64,000 nt of DNA, taken from assembly GCA_022925895.1 (NCBI GenBank), contig JAKSYS010000262.1:1-64000 (forward strand). Reading direction: 5' to 3'. The position numbers and the translations under genes are program-made. Position 1 is the first letter of the stretch, and each line of letters begins with the position of its first letter. This DNA comes from Fragilaria crotonensis. Its lineage: Eukaryota; Bacillariophyta; Fragilariophyceae; Fragilariales; Fragilariaceae. Positions 33,885-45,419 of this stretch are shown here, one piece after another. The notes beneath the pieces were generated by a model that did no database searches, was not told where the DNA came from, and saw only the letters and a list, made by a program, of their open reading frames with translations.

Positions 33885-34974
33885 GATTGTCGGAGTCCCA
33901 AATCTGGATTTGTGCGTTTCGTTTTCTTCTCCTTTTTTTCTTGCAGATGTCGTTTTCTGATGGTTGTTGGGCGATAGCACTTGTCACTGTTTGGCTGTGA
34001 AGTGCTTCAAGCTGCTGGGCACTGCGCATTTCCACCTCTGCACGGGACCGCGTGAAAACTCAAAAGTGCAAGAATCCTTGCGTTTTTTTTTACCTGGCAC
34101 TGGGTAGTACTTGTACTTGGCACTTGGCACCAGTAAGTATTAACGTACATTTGCTGTCGCCTACTACCGGTAGTAGTCTACTGTACATAGTGCTTGGTTC
34201 TCGTATCCGCATATACCCACAGACGAACATTCCGAATTGCAGTGAAACCAGTACTACCGGTATTGTGCTATGAGACAGAAATGCTTGTTTGGATTTTGGA
34301 TCTTTGAAAATATAACTATTAGGTCTACTGGTAGACCCTACCGGTACATGCGTACCGCGTTCTAATCGAATATAGAATATAGTACTCGGAGTTCGGAGTA
34401 TACGATATACGATACTACAGTACACAGTATGATGCATAAAATGCATATCATAGAGGTACTTCCATCTACTGGCGTACTCTGTAGCAGTGGTGTACTTCGA
34501 CAAATGTTTGTAGGGTACAAGGTACATGTACAAGTATTTGTATCTTGTATCCCTTGTAACTGGCACTTGTATATACTACATGTATATAGTATATACCCAT
34601 ACCCTTTCCAAGATTCTATCATACTTCCCCATTTTCCTACAGTACCATGTAGTACTTTGCGTACCGGCGGGACCAGGCATTAAACATTGAAACATGAGAA
34701 TCGACGGAATTTGTCGAAACGCCGACATGCATGGGGACCACCTGGTACTTGGTGTCAGGTACATAGATGTCATACAACTACAAGAGTACGGGTGCTCTAC
34801 TTTGTATATGCATAGAGACTACAAGTCCAAACTGCCATCCGCCATCCGTTATAAATGCGGTTCTACTGCACCGTAACTACTGTCAGAGTTTAGATGGAAT
34901 AGGCAGAAAGGCAATTAGCAATCGGTAGTCTACCTTTAGGCAATCCGCCAAATTCAGTCATGCAGGAGGTAATT
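33885..34974. other. Intergenic region with palindromic words
   Basis: 1.1 kb without a credible gene. It contains the perfect palindrome CTACTACCGGTAGTAG near 34162 and many GTACTTGTAC-type words. It should include the isocitrate dehydrogenase promoter at its left end, and it lies downstream of arginase. Confidence 0.4.
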
Positions 34975-36066
34975 CTAAAGAATACTCTTGCCCATCATAG
35001 AGGTGATTATTTGGAGTCCAAGCTCAACAGTATCCTCCGCGCCCTTGCCATCGGCAAGGGTAGGGTTGAGCTCAACCAAATCGGCTGAAGCTAGATTGCC
35101 ACTCATGGCCATCGCTTCTGCCACGTAGTGAGCTTCACGAAAGTTGAGCCCTCCACGGACGGCCGTTCCGGTGGCTGGAGCCAAGAATGGATCCACAGCG
35201 TCAATGTCGTAGGATAGGTGAAGTGGTCTGTTGGGATCGTCTTTCAGCAACTGGCCGAGCGCCATGTCCATAACTGCTCCAATTCCATAGTGATCAATGT
35301 CATGCATGGTGAAAGCAGTAATGCCAAGCTTTCGAATAATATTGCGTTCTGCCACATCTACATCGCGGAGTCCAACATATACCAGGGAGTCCGGTGACAG
35401 CCTTGGTCCATCGATCAACCAGCTCATACCAGGAAGCTCCGAAAAATCGGGAGCGACTCCCTCCATCAGAAGACCCACGGGCATGCCATGCATATTACCG
35501 GACTCTGAAATCGCAGGTGTGTTAAGGTCAGCATGAGCATCTACCCACAGAACACCTGTGTTTGGTCTCGCACGTAGGACGCCGGCAAGGGATCCAATTC
35601 CAATCGAATGATCACCTCCTAGAAGGAGAGGGAAGCGCCCATCAAATATCTTTTCCTCGACTACCTTGGACAGATGCTCGTTGACAGCACCGACAATACC
35701 ACAGTTTCGCGCACTCGGTATCGCAGTTTTGATGGCTCGATGTGCAATTTGCTCAAAATCAATATCGCCGATGTCATCGACCCTCCAACCCAACGACGTC
35801 AGCATGTTTCGAAGTCCACCCTCACGAAGCAAAAGCGGTCCCGTATCAGTTCCCACGAATGGCTGCCCATACGTCATTGGAGCACCAAGAATGGACACAG
35901 TTTTAGGAAAGGTGGCATGCTGAAAGAGATCCGTTTGATGCAATGACGGCATCATCTGATCCCGCACATTTCCAAGTCCTGCACCCCCGCCGGTTGAAAA
36001 ACATCTTTGGGAGGTCCTCAATGTGGACGTGGATCTCATTTCAGTTATTACAACGTTGCGGATCAT
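34975..36066 (-). CDS. Arginase/agmatinase-family enzyme (arginase), mitochondrial
   Basis: An intact 363-residue frame. The first ~30 residues are Arg/Ser/Thr-rich without acidic clusters and resemble a mitochondrial presequence. The metallohydrolase core has all Mn-binding signatures: LGGDHSIGIG near residue 150, WVDAHADLN near residue 173 and SYDIDAVDP near residue 285. Spacing and the GTAVRGGLNFREAHYV segment fit arginase better than agmatinase. It hydrolyses L-arginine to ornithine and urea, the last step of the urea cycle that diatoms use for nitrogen redistribution. No intron and no frameshift. Confidence 0.9.
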   Translation of the reverse strand: MIRNVVITEMRSTSTLRTSQRCFSTGGGAGLGNVRDQMMPSLHQTDLFQHATFPKTVSILGAPMTYGQPFVGTDTGPLLLREGGLRNMLTSLGWRVDDIGDIDFEQIAHRAIKTAIPSARNCGIVGAVNEHLSKVVEEKIFDGRFPLLLGGDHSIGIGSLAGVLRARPNTGVLWVDAHADLNTPAISESGNMHGMPVGLLMEGVAPDFSELPGMSWLIDGPRLSPDSLVYVGLRDVDVAERNIIRKLGITAFTMHDIDHYGIGAVMDMALGQLLKDDPNRPLHLSYDIDAVDPFLAPATGTAVRGGLNFREAHYVAEAMAMSGNLASADLVELNPTLADGKGAEDTVELGLQIITSMMGKSIL

Positions 36067-36388
36067 CTGCAGACAACAATATTTGTATTCGTTCGTAGTT
36101 GTATGAAACGCTAAAAGTTGTGAACCCGACTGAGAGCTTCCAGATTCCAGATCACTGACGATTCAGAATCCAGTACTTGTACTTGTACAAAATGTGCGGT
36201 ACACCACATTTACCGGCAGAATTGTACGAGTACCTGGTACAAGTACTTGTGACACCTGTTATAGATGTTATGAAACACGTGACGTCGTAATCGTACATAC
36301 ATCTACGGGTAGTGCTCGTACTGGTACCATTCGTTCGTGTGATGAGCCTTCGGGGGTTGTGGTTTGTGGTGTGTGGTTGTGTGGGGTG
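36067..36388. promoter_or_regulatory. Upstream region of arginase
   Basis: Short non-coding stretch between the arginase start codon and the MITE at 36389. It has GTACTTGTACTTGTAC-like words near 36173 and should hold the arginase promoter. No standard promoter box stands out. Confidence 0.35.
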
Positions 36389-36709
36389 CAGAGACGGGAA
36401 TTTCAAACCCAGCCCACCCAAACCCACGGCCCACCCAAACCCATTGGGTTAAGGGTGGGTTTTGGGTGAGCTCAGGATTTCATGGGTGGGTCTGGGTGGG
36501 CCGGCAAATCATAGCAAAAAATGACAGTAGATGTTTGCTACCGGTAGTAGTAGAACCATGTACTCCAGGACTGGCTACTGGGTTTGGGTGGGTTTGGGTT
36601 GGTCTTGGTAGATCGTATGGGTTCTGGGTGGGTTTGGGCTGGTACTTCCGTGAGCGTAGCTTTACGTGGGTACCCATGGGTTTGATGTTTTCAGAAATTC
36701 CCGTCTCTG
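36389..36709. mobile_element. hAT-type MITE, 321 bp
   Basis: The element starts with CAGAGACGGGAATTTC (36389-36404) and ends with its exact reverse complement (36694-36709). It is flanked by the 8-bp direct repeat GTGGGGTG at 36381-36388 and 36710-36717. An 8-bp duplication and termini starting CAGAG are typical of the hAT superfamily. The interior is mostly GGGTTTGGGT/ACCCAAACCC low-complexity sequence and does not code for protein, so it is non-autonomous. Confidence 0.85.
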
Positions 36710-37237
36710 GTGGGGTGTCGTCTTATCTCGAATCACGAGTCACGAGTGGTCACAGGTCTTACGAGCTGTTTCACCAGCCATACGGTACAAGGTACAATTG
36801 TACCTGGAACAAGTATTTATGCATACAATTCTGGAGTATTGGTGTGATACGGAATGCGGAGTGCAGACGAAGATATCGAATACGTCGTAAAAATTAAAGT
36901 GAGCCGTTCGGAGTTGGGGGAGTTTGACTGACCGTGGCGTATCGATGTGCATCGACTCTGGGTTCTCCAGTACTTGTACTGTACCTTGTACTCCAGTACT
37001 GCATTAAGCACTTTTAAATACAGTAAATGGTTCGGGAATTGTGAATGAATAATGAATACAAAGACGTGCAGACGTGCAGTGAACTTGCTACAAGTACTTG
37101 TACCTGGCATACACTCGACACCCGATGCTTCGCCTATCACCTATCACGCTATCACCTTTTGCGATTGCAGTACTGCCTCCTCGGTTGATGACGATGATGC
37201 CAGTAGCTTTCGCTCAAGCCTTTGTTCGTACCTCATC

Positions 37238-38092
37238 ATGACATCAACCCTCGCATTTTGCTTTATTATGCTGTTACATGCATGCTCGGCGTTGAAGGCG
37301 TACGCGCCCGTGAGAAACGAGAGACTCATAGGCAGCAGTCACTCAAGCGCTAGATGTGACTGCACGGCCATCACGACTAATGTCGACTTTCAAACGTATG
37401 GTCGTGGTGGTAAATACATCCCACTCGTCTGCATCGAACATTCCCTATCAGAAGAAGCTATTTCAGGCTTACGGCAAGACGCGTCGTCACTGCGGGCTGC
37501 TGGGTTCGGTGCTGCGTCAGGCGTTGCCAGCAAATTAACATCGCAGAACATTCGTCATGGAGTGCACCAAATCTGGCTGCAGTCACCTGGATCACCCAGT
37601 CTACAAGCTCTTGTGGGAAGTATTGATAGCCGAAAGGAACTCCAACGTCTCATAGAGACTATTCGACAACAGTTGTGCAATGACGATCGCATCCTCGCGG
37701 CTGAGTTCGTTGAGCTGAGCTACGTGTTCTATGATGAAGGTTCGTTCTACAAGAAGCACATCGACACCATCATCCAAAGAAACGAGAAAGGCTTCGAACG
37801 ATGTGTCAGCCTGATATTGTATTTGGGAGATCCTAGCTTCGATGAGCGGCCCTGGGACTGCGAGCTCGACGGAGGAGCCTTACGTGTCTACAACAACGAC
37901 CTATTTAAGGTAGAGGACTTCGTCGAAAGCTTTGTTGTCAACCGTGACGACGGGCACGCCGATATTACTCCCAACCCAGGAACGTTAGTCCTCTTTGATT
38001 CGGCGGTGGTTCCCCACGAAGTTTTGGCGACGTACAGGCCGAGAACAGCGATTGTGGGCTGGTTTGGTAAGGAAATTGACGCCACCTACTAG
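37238..38092 (+). CDS. Prolyl 4-hydroxylase-like 2OG-Fe(II) oxygenase, secreted or ER
   Basis: I chose the ATG at 37238 because it begins a clear signal peptide (TLAFCFIMLLHACSA); the frame is open further upstream. The 284-residue protein has the dioxygenase fold: YVFYDEGSFYKKHID (the His-x-Asp pair), RCVSLILYLGDP, GGALRVYNNDL, PGTLVLFDSAVVPHEVL (distal His) and RTAIVGWFG (the 2-oxoglutarate-binding Arg). Enzymes of this family hydroxylate proline or similar residues. A signal peptide implies ER or secretory targets, such as cell-wall proteins, or plastid routing. No intron and no frameshift. Confidence 0.82.
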   Translation: MTSTLAFCFIMLLHACSALKAYAPVRNERLIGSSHSSARCDCTAITTNVDFQTYGRGGKYIPLVCIEHSLSEEAISGLRQDASSLRAAGFGAASGVASKLTSQNIRHGVHQIWLQSPGSPSLQALVGSIDSRKELQRLIETIRQQLCNDDRILAAEFVELSYVFYDEGSFYKKHIDTIIQRNEKGFERCVSLILYLGDPSFDERPWDCELDGGALRVYNNDLFKVEDFVESFVVNRDDGHADITPNPGTLVLFDSAVVPHEVLATYRPRTAIVGWFGKEIDATY

Positions 38093-39033
38093 AGAGGAAT
38101 CCTTTAATAATTGGGCACATGCGAGAAATGCCATTACGGACGTCGTAGATGGAGCTTCTCTGTCATGGTTTGCAGTCGCACACTACAAACTGCGGTATCA
38201 AGTAGTAGTACTCGTGAACTCGTTTACCCCTTGTTGAATGGGTCCTAAGCTACGACTACGTCTCTCGCAAAAGTTTGGAATGAATGTTTCCGTAGCGACA
38301 AAGGCTTTGACATGTTTTATCATAGAGTCCTTGTACTACTACTACCGGTAGCTAGCACGTCGTAGTAGCCTGCAAATGCACGCCAGCACTGTACCCGGAC
38401 GACATTGTATGATACAGAATACAGACAGTACTTCGTCTGCACTGCAGTGCATGACATCGGGGCCCGTTAGCCGCAGCCGGCCAGAAACCGTGGGCCGGCC
38501 GTGGTTTCGGGCGGCTGCGGTCCATGTATTTAGGTCCCGGCCGGTTCCGGCCGGCTCCGATCGATTCCTATCACATTTTGGCTCATCGCGGGTCAAGCGC
38601 GGATCAACTGTCATTTTTCACGGTTACGGTGGTTGCTGATTACGTACTGTTATTGCTGTACTGTGTACTACGATTGTACTACGTACTGTACTTCTGTGCG
38701 ACTGCGGCCGGGTACGGGTACATGTACGGGCTGTGACAGTCCGACTGCGGCCCTGTGCGGGCAGGGACGTTCGGACTGCGGACCGGCTGCGGCCAAAAGC
38801 CTCGGCGAAAAATCGGCCGGCTGCGGGTTCGGGTGTCGTTTTCATCTCATCAGATGTCAGATGTCATGCACTGCTGCACTGGTATTGTCGTGCTGTAGTC
38901 GTGTGGTGTTTTGGTGTTTTGGACGTTGGACGTATCATAAACTTCGTACGCAGCATAGGGGTTGCGGGAAACACCAACCACGGTAAGACCTGTCCCGCAA
39001 CCCCGCCAGAAATTTTAGAGGTACTCGTACGAG
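38093..39033. other. Intergenic region with GC-rich patch and short hairpin
   Basis: No credible gene. 38460-38845 is unusually GC-rich, with CCGGCCGG and GACTGCGGCC words. CCGCAGCCGGCC near its left end recurs inverted near its right end, so it may be a small inverted-repeat element. At 38958-39004 GGGGTTGCGGGA pairs with TCCCGCAACCCC across a 23-bp loop. Confidence 0.5.
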
Positions 39034-39071
39034 ACCGGGTCCGATTAGGTTTCACCAATTTGACGTCAGCA
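39034..39071 (+). repeat. Left terminal inverted repeat of element D
   Basis: Core TCCGATTAGGTTTCACCAAT followed by TTGACGTCAGCA. It differs from the right end at two of 38 positions. Confidence 0.75.
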
Positions 39072-39848
39072 TTTTTTAGCACTTTAGTTGTGGAATTTAA
39101 CTTGCACGGAATCTTTCTCTTTGACTTTATCACCGCCCTCTTTTCAAACCAACTCTTGTGCAAAACTACGTTCTAGATAAGGAACATAAATCTGCTCCAC
39201 ATTTGTTTGAATAGAAATAAAAATGATCGTGTCTAGATGTGTATAAAACATGGTACCAGTAGTGGATTTGAGTTTACTCGCACAAAACTCATCATTTTGA
39301 TATTTTACGACCACGATGGTATGGCACTTTGTCTCCCTGTCATTATTGTTTCTCTTGTTGTTCTTGCTCTCCTTGCTGCTTTTGTTTCTCTTGTTGCCCT
39401 TGTTCTGTTTTCGCTCTTGTTTGCTCTCTATCTGTTGTCATTTTGCTTGCATTACTATAGCAACCACCTACCGATTAATTTGTTGCCAACCCCATGTTTC
39501 GGTCTCTTTAGGATCATCCACAACAAGAAGTACCATTGATGCAGGATCCCATGCTGTGGACCAGACTCTATCTGCTCTCAAGGCTATGTCATGGACTGCT
39601 TCTTTGCCTTTCAAAGGTCATTTTGTCATGCAACCGATGATTTCAATGCATCATTGGAAACGGGTACGACCTCTTTCAGTACACTACCTCCATGTACAAG
39701 GGTTCCAAGCATATTATTCGGTTCAGTCCATCTCTTTATCCCATCAATGGTGGATTTCAAAGGATTCAGGAGGCCATAGTCTTATCACTGACTTACTCAA
39801 GCTGCCAAATCTGTTGGGAATTGTGCCCTTGTTTCCAATGGTTATGGT

Positions 39849-42766
39849 TTGCGTTCCCCAACCAATGTCACAGATGTACTACTGACTGACCAACGCGTAT
39901 TGAAATGCAGTAATTTCCGCCAGTATTCATCAGAAGAAGGAGGAATGTCCTGCACACCGAACCAAAGTACTGGAACCGATTCTTATCGTGTTACCACCTA
40001 CACTGGTGATAAGAAGAATGCCCGTGGGTGCAAGAGTTCTGGCATCGGATTGAAACGTCGCAATTCAACTCTACGTGGTAACTCCTGCACTTGTCGTGTC
40101 AAATTCACACTCGAATTGACCATAATAGCTTTTCCTTGTTTGCGGAATTGGAAACAATCAGCACACTGGCCATCCTCCTCTTCTTTCCAATGAAATAAGG
40201 AATCGTAAACGCTTTCTTGACATTACAACCCTGGAAACTGTTGCTGCAATGAGTGTTGCCAACATCCAGCCTGCCCAAGCGGCTCTGTTTACTAAAACCC
40301 GTACGGGTCAGATTTTTACTCGTGGTCAGATGGCATATGTGCAAGGATTTACAAAAATGGCAAAAGACTTCATGGCTTCCCCAAATGTTCATGCTACCAC
40401 AACAGCATCGGAGTCTTCACCCTGTGAGAATATGTTGAGTTACTTACAAAAAAGTGGTGCCTCGTATGTCTGTCTGTATCATCATGGCAAATCAAAAGAA
40501 CTACGTGGTAACAGTGTAAAGGCTGCACGTACTGAAGCCATTCCTCATGATTTATCAGGTGAACTAACCAGCCTTTCTGTTATCCCAACTGATGATGACA
40601 CTGATGACACTTCACCTATTCACGAGAAGCCAGTACCTCTGGAGGTGGCAGAGACATCCACTTTTAAGAAATATGCTTTGGAAAGCAGACTTGCGGTTGG
40701 TGCAAGGGAAGACCAGGATATACTCATTGCCTGTTGTTGGGTTTTACCAGAAGGCAGGCGCCTGTTCCACGCTTTTCCTGAAGTTGTATGCGTTGACGGC
40801 ACTCATGAGACGAACAATGAAAGCAGACCATTGCTGACACTCTCTGTGAAAGATTCAAATGGAAAGGTGACTGTGGTTGTTAGGTGCATTGCCCCGAATG
40901 AACGATCTTGGTTCTTCCGTTGGCTATTCCAAGAAGCCATTCCTGTTCTTCTTGGTGCACAATCACTACATGCTGTGAAACTTATCATGACTGACGGTGA
41001 TTCCCAAGAAATGACACAAGTTGACTATGCCATCTCCACACATTTTGTCAATGCAGTACGTACTCGATGTGGGTGGCACCTTGTTGATCAAGGCTGGCGA
41101 CGAAATTGTAAAGGCTTGGGTTATCGGAGAGGCAAGGATGATGCCGCCAAGAGGCAGGTAAGAGTAATAAAAACCTGGATCTACAGCTGGATGCGCCGAG
41201 GGATACTTTTCCAAGACGAGTACGAAATGTGAGTACACCTACATGTTTATTCTGTGTGTTATCTGTGATACCATTTTTCTAAAAGAATCGTCAACATCAA
41301 AGAAGTTACGCCCTTTTACATATGTACTTGAAATCAGACACTATTAAGGCAATTTTTGGGGAGGACGGTGGAGAAAAGATATTGCACTTTATCCGCAATT
41401 ACATAATTCCACAAGAGCAGAGTTATTGCTTTTATCTGAGGAAGGGGGTGAGACACTTCGAGACCAACACAAATTCTGGGCACGAAGGTACAAATAATGC
41501 TATCAAAGCTGGTCCTTCCTGTGTGCTTCCACAGCACGGTGTTGACAAATCTGTCAAAATTCAAGTTGACACCGATTCCAACAAATTTGACCTATACCAA
41601 CGATATATGGCTAGTGCCCTGTTTGGAAGAGCAACCTGGAGTAACTCTCCCACCGTCAATGATGTCACCCTTCCTGCAGAGTTCATGTTGAAATTCGCTC
41701 TTGATCAATGCGAGAGCTATGCTTCTTGGAGAGCAAGCCCTTTCAAATGGCTTGTTGTTCGGTCAGTTGACCGTGATGTCCATTCTTTGATTCCATGCTT
41801 CCACAGAGTGTACACTGTCACCTCACAAGACTTTGACAACAGGGTTTGTCTGATGTGTGACTGCAACTACTACGAATGCAATGGTGTCATCTGCCCACAC
41901 ATGATGCATGTGAAGAAGTATTATGCAAGCAATCCAAACATCAGTCACCACGACATTTCAGTACGTTGGTGGAAATCATATATTTATTTCTCAATGAAGA
42001 AGGAGAGTGATTGCTCACTAACTGAGAAAGAGATAAAGCAGAAGCTGGAATCAATACGTGAGAATGATTGCAAAGGCCCAAACTTTATTCCAAAGAATGA
42101 CGATCATACTTTCTCTCCATTCCATCGTGTCTACAAGTGTGGGAAGAATTCAAATGAGCAATTCAGAAATGCCACTGAAAGTACCATTGACTCCCTTTTC
42201 CAAAAACCCTCAAAACTGGACAGTGTCGTAAACTACACCAGGGATGAGGTTGAGATTGCCCTGAAGAATGCCAAAAATACTGTTCCCGTATCAATGTCGC
42301 AAGAGATCCACTTGCCTGAGGAACCACTCATCGGCTGGTCATGAAACTGAGCACACGAATACTCATCTTGACGACAATGACGACATCCTCATGGAATCTA
42401 CGAGTTTAGAAACTGACTGCATTGATTTTGGATCACGTGCTCTTCACCATGAAGACGTATCCGAATTGGAACGTTACAATGCGTACGACAGCATTATGCC
42501 AAGAGCAAAGGAACTAGTTAGTCTTGTTGATGCCTCAAAAAGCCCACAAGAGAGGTCTTCTTGTTGAGGAGGCACTCGACAAGATTATCTTCACCGAGAA
42601 AGCCAACATGGCTTCTGAGAAACCACCACCCAAAGGGTCCCTAGTTTCGGGTGTCCTGTTGGCAAGGTGTGCAAAACATATGTCTCATCATGGAGTTTTT
42701 AAAAGTAGTACATTTAGAATTAATAACAATGTTGACTTAGACTTTCGTTCTTGTTCGACATCATGA
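39849..42766 (+). CDS. MULE transposase with SWIM zinc finger
   Basis: The main frames are 40249-41228 and 41295-42344, separated by an apparent short intron whose exact border needs one base of adjustment (GTGAGT donor at 41229, end near 41295). The catalytic triad of Mutator-type transposases is visible: VVCVDGTHETN, LIMTDGDSQEM, and SGHEGTNNAIK in the second exon. A SWIM finger follows (CDCNYYECNGVICPH). Upstream, frames from about 39849 give a Cys/His-rich DNA-binding segment and GIGNNQHTGHPPL, joined to the main frame by one missing T near 40135. Downstream frames to 42766 (EALDKIIFTEKANMASEKP) extend the C-terminus. It would cut and paste element D. Confidence 0.88.
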
Positions 42767-42776
42767 CTAGGATGGG

Positions 42777-43942
42777 GACTATTTGGTGATCGAAATTCGA
42801 TCTTCAAATAGTCATCACATACGAGTATCACAAGTACAGTACAAGGTGACTATTTGGTGATCGAAATCGATCTTCAAATAGTCATCACAGTACGAGTATC
42901 ACCAGTACAGTACAATGGCGACTATTTGGTGATCGAAATTCGATCTTCAAATAGTCGTCACAGTACGAGTATCACCAGTACAGTACAATGGCGACTATTT
43001 GGTGATCGAAATTCGATCTTCAAATAGTCATCACAGTACGAGTACCACCAGTACAGTACGACGGTGACTATTTGGTGATCGAAATTCGATCTTCAAATAG
43101 TCGTCACAGTACGAGTATCACCAGTACAGTACAATGGCGACTATTTGGTGATCGAAATTCGATCTTCAAATAGTCGTCACAGTACGAGTATCACCAGTAC
43201 AGTACAATGGCGACTATTTGGTGATCGTAATTCGATCTTCAAATAGTCGTCACAGTACGAGTATCACCAGTACAGTACAATGGCGACTATTTGGTGATCG
43301 AAATTCGATCTTCAAATAGTCATCACAGTACGAGTACCACCAGTACAGTACGACGGTGACTATTTGGTGATCGAAATTCGATCTTCAAATAGTCATCACA
43401 GTCTGAAATATCAAGTACAGTACGAAGGTGACTATTTGGTGATCGAAATTCGATCTTCAAATAGTCATCACAGTACAAGTATCACCAGTACAGTACAATG
43501 GCGACTATTTGGTGATCGAAATTCGATCTTCAAATAGTCGTCAGTCTGAGTATCACCAGTACAGTACAATGGCGACTATTTGGTGATCGAAATCGATCTT
43601 CAAATAGTCATCACAGTACGAGTACCACCAGTACAGTACGACGGTGACTATTTGGTGATCGAAATTGATCTTCAAATAGTCGTCACAGTACAGTATCACC
43701 AGTACAGTACAATGGCGACTATTTGGTGATCGAAATTCGATCTTCAAATAGTCGTCACAGTACGAGTATCACCAGTACAGTACGAAGGTGACTATTTGGT
43801 GATCGAAATTCGATCTTCAAATAGTCATCACAGTCTGAGTACCACCAGTACAGTACAATGGCGACTATTTGGTGATCGATTCGATCTTCAAATAGTCGTC
43901 ACAGTCGGTATCACCAGTACAGTACGACGGCGACTATTTGGT
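42777..43942. repeat. Hairpin-repeat array 1 (about 16 units of ~72 bp)
   Basis: Each unit contains GACTATTTG, then GATCGAA-A-TTCGATC, then CAAATAGTC: a 37-bp near-perfect palindrome. The rest of the unit reads GTCACAGTACGAGTATCACC followed by AGTACAGTACAATGGC. Units are highly similar, with occasional 1-3 bp losses, indicating recent amplification. The last unit is truncated at 43942. Orientation is opposite to arrays 2 and 3. Confidence 0.9.
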
Positions 43943-43949
43943 ATTATTG

Positions 43950-45300
43950 TTTCCTCCAACAACTGCTGTCTTCAGGTATAACGACACACAAAACACATCT
44001 TTCTCTTGATATTGCAATGTGCGGGATGTCAAACAGTGCTGATACAATGGATTGAAAAGTAACATATCTCCCGGCCTCAGTGCCACGGCAACCTTGTTCT
44101 GCAAATGCAAAGTAGTTCGTTACGTCGGCATCCAATCGGTATTTATCAAACCGACCCGGTTGCAATCCATGTTCGAAATAATGGTTGTCAAGGAATAGAA
44201 AAAATCCTCATCGGTATGCGAATTCAAACAATAGTTTTGCCACAGGCAAGACTACCCCAAATTGGTTCAGATGGCATACCTACCATACTTGGCCAATCGG
44301 CAAACCATTGGGCACTACGGAGTCCTCGAAGATCATTCCCTGGAATGAATCCTTTGCAACTTCATGACACCTCTTCATTAAGTCACGGATTTGTGTCTTG
44401 CTCCAGTCACTTAATGTTTTCGGCCAAGACTCGATAATACCAGTTGAACCACGGTTTGGCTTTAACCCAACAGTGGTGTATTTGCCATTATCTTCCGCAA
44501 CAGGTACTCGTTTAATTCCACGCACTTCTGCTTTGGATTCTGCATCCTCAAGTGCATGAAGTGCCTCGATGGTTTGGTTAACCCTTGTAAGTTTTTCAAC
44601 AACATACGGACGTGGGATCAAAGTGAATACGTTATCCCCACTCGGTAAAATCAAACGGGCACCAGACATAGTGTCAATGACTTTAAGATCATTGATTGCA
44701 AACAGCATGTGCGCATCACCTATGCATTTGCGAAGTCTCGTTGAGTTTTCCATATCGGCTCCACTATAGAATAATGGTTTACAACTGTTCTGCAACAGTG
44801 TTTTGCCCAGTGAATGCTCATGGGACGCGAAACTTGCATCAAACTATCTAGCCTTTTCTTCTTCAAATAATTGCGCTTCTTTGCATAAACACTCTTTGGC
44901 TTGCCATTTTCTATTGCCTTCTTGTATGCTTCCTGCGTCGTGATGCTTGACTTTTCCTTGATTTATATACATGTTGAAAACCTCGTTTTCCAGTCTTGCC
45001 AATGTTCTCACTTGTGGTATCATTCTGTACAACCGTACTCCTCATCATGCTTTTGTGACGTCAAGGTTGGAACTGCTGTTACTGTGCCCGAGTCACAGAT
45101 AACAGTGACCTGTTTTGACGTCCTCATGATGGTTTCCTCGTTGCTACATTTGCATTCCACAACCGTACTCCTCATCATGCTTTTGTGACGTCAAGGTTGG
45201 AACTGCTGTTACTGTGCCCGAGTCACAGATAACAGTGACCTGTTTTGACGTCCTCATGATGGTTTCCAAGTTGCTTCTGCCGTTTGATAACCATTCGCAA
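43950..45300 (-). pseudogene. Decayed dioxygenase-like gene inside element D
   Basis: The longest piece is 44795-44280, which includes GLKPNRGSTGIIESWPKTLS. Downstream, different frames carry, in order, a His-x-Asp candidate in NSHTDEDFFYSLTTI, then FDKYRLDADVTNYFAFAEQG, then ALRPGDMLLFNPLYQHC and VFCVSLYLKTAVVGGN. These resemble the iron- and co-substrate-binding strands of a 2OG-Fe(II) oxygenase; the family assignment is inference. Upstream pieces at 45032-44844 and towards 45300 probably form the N-terminus. Several stops and at least three frame changes make it non-functional as read. It is flanked by array 1 and array 2 in inverted orientation. Confidence 0.55.
45029..45267. repeat. 109-bp exact direct duplication
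   Basis: 45029-45137 and 45159-45267 are identical, 130 bp apart start to start. The unit begins ACAACCGTACTCCTCATCAT and ends GATGGTTTCC. It lies in the 5' part of the decayed dioxygenase-like gene. Confidence 0.9.
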
Positions 45301-45419
45301 CAGCGTTGGGCAAGGAATCGAAGGAGGAAAATGTGATCAGAGTTTATACTTTCTGTCACGTCGCATGTGTCAGAAGTACGTCAGTGCTCAAGGGCGACAT
45401 CACTCAGAACACTCGTCAA

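Noticed and set aside
36404-36693. Internal telomere tract
   Set aside because: The G-rich words are GGGTTTGGGT and GGGTGGGTTT, irregular, and sit inside a MITE with clear ends and target duplication.
42777-43942. CRISPR-like array
   Set aside because: Units are contiguous ~72-bp repeats with no unique spacers, and the context is eukaryotic. It is a satellite-type array.
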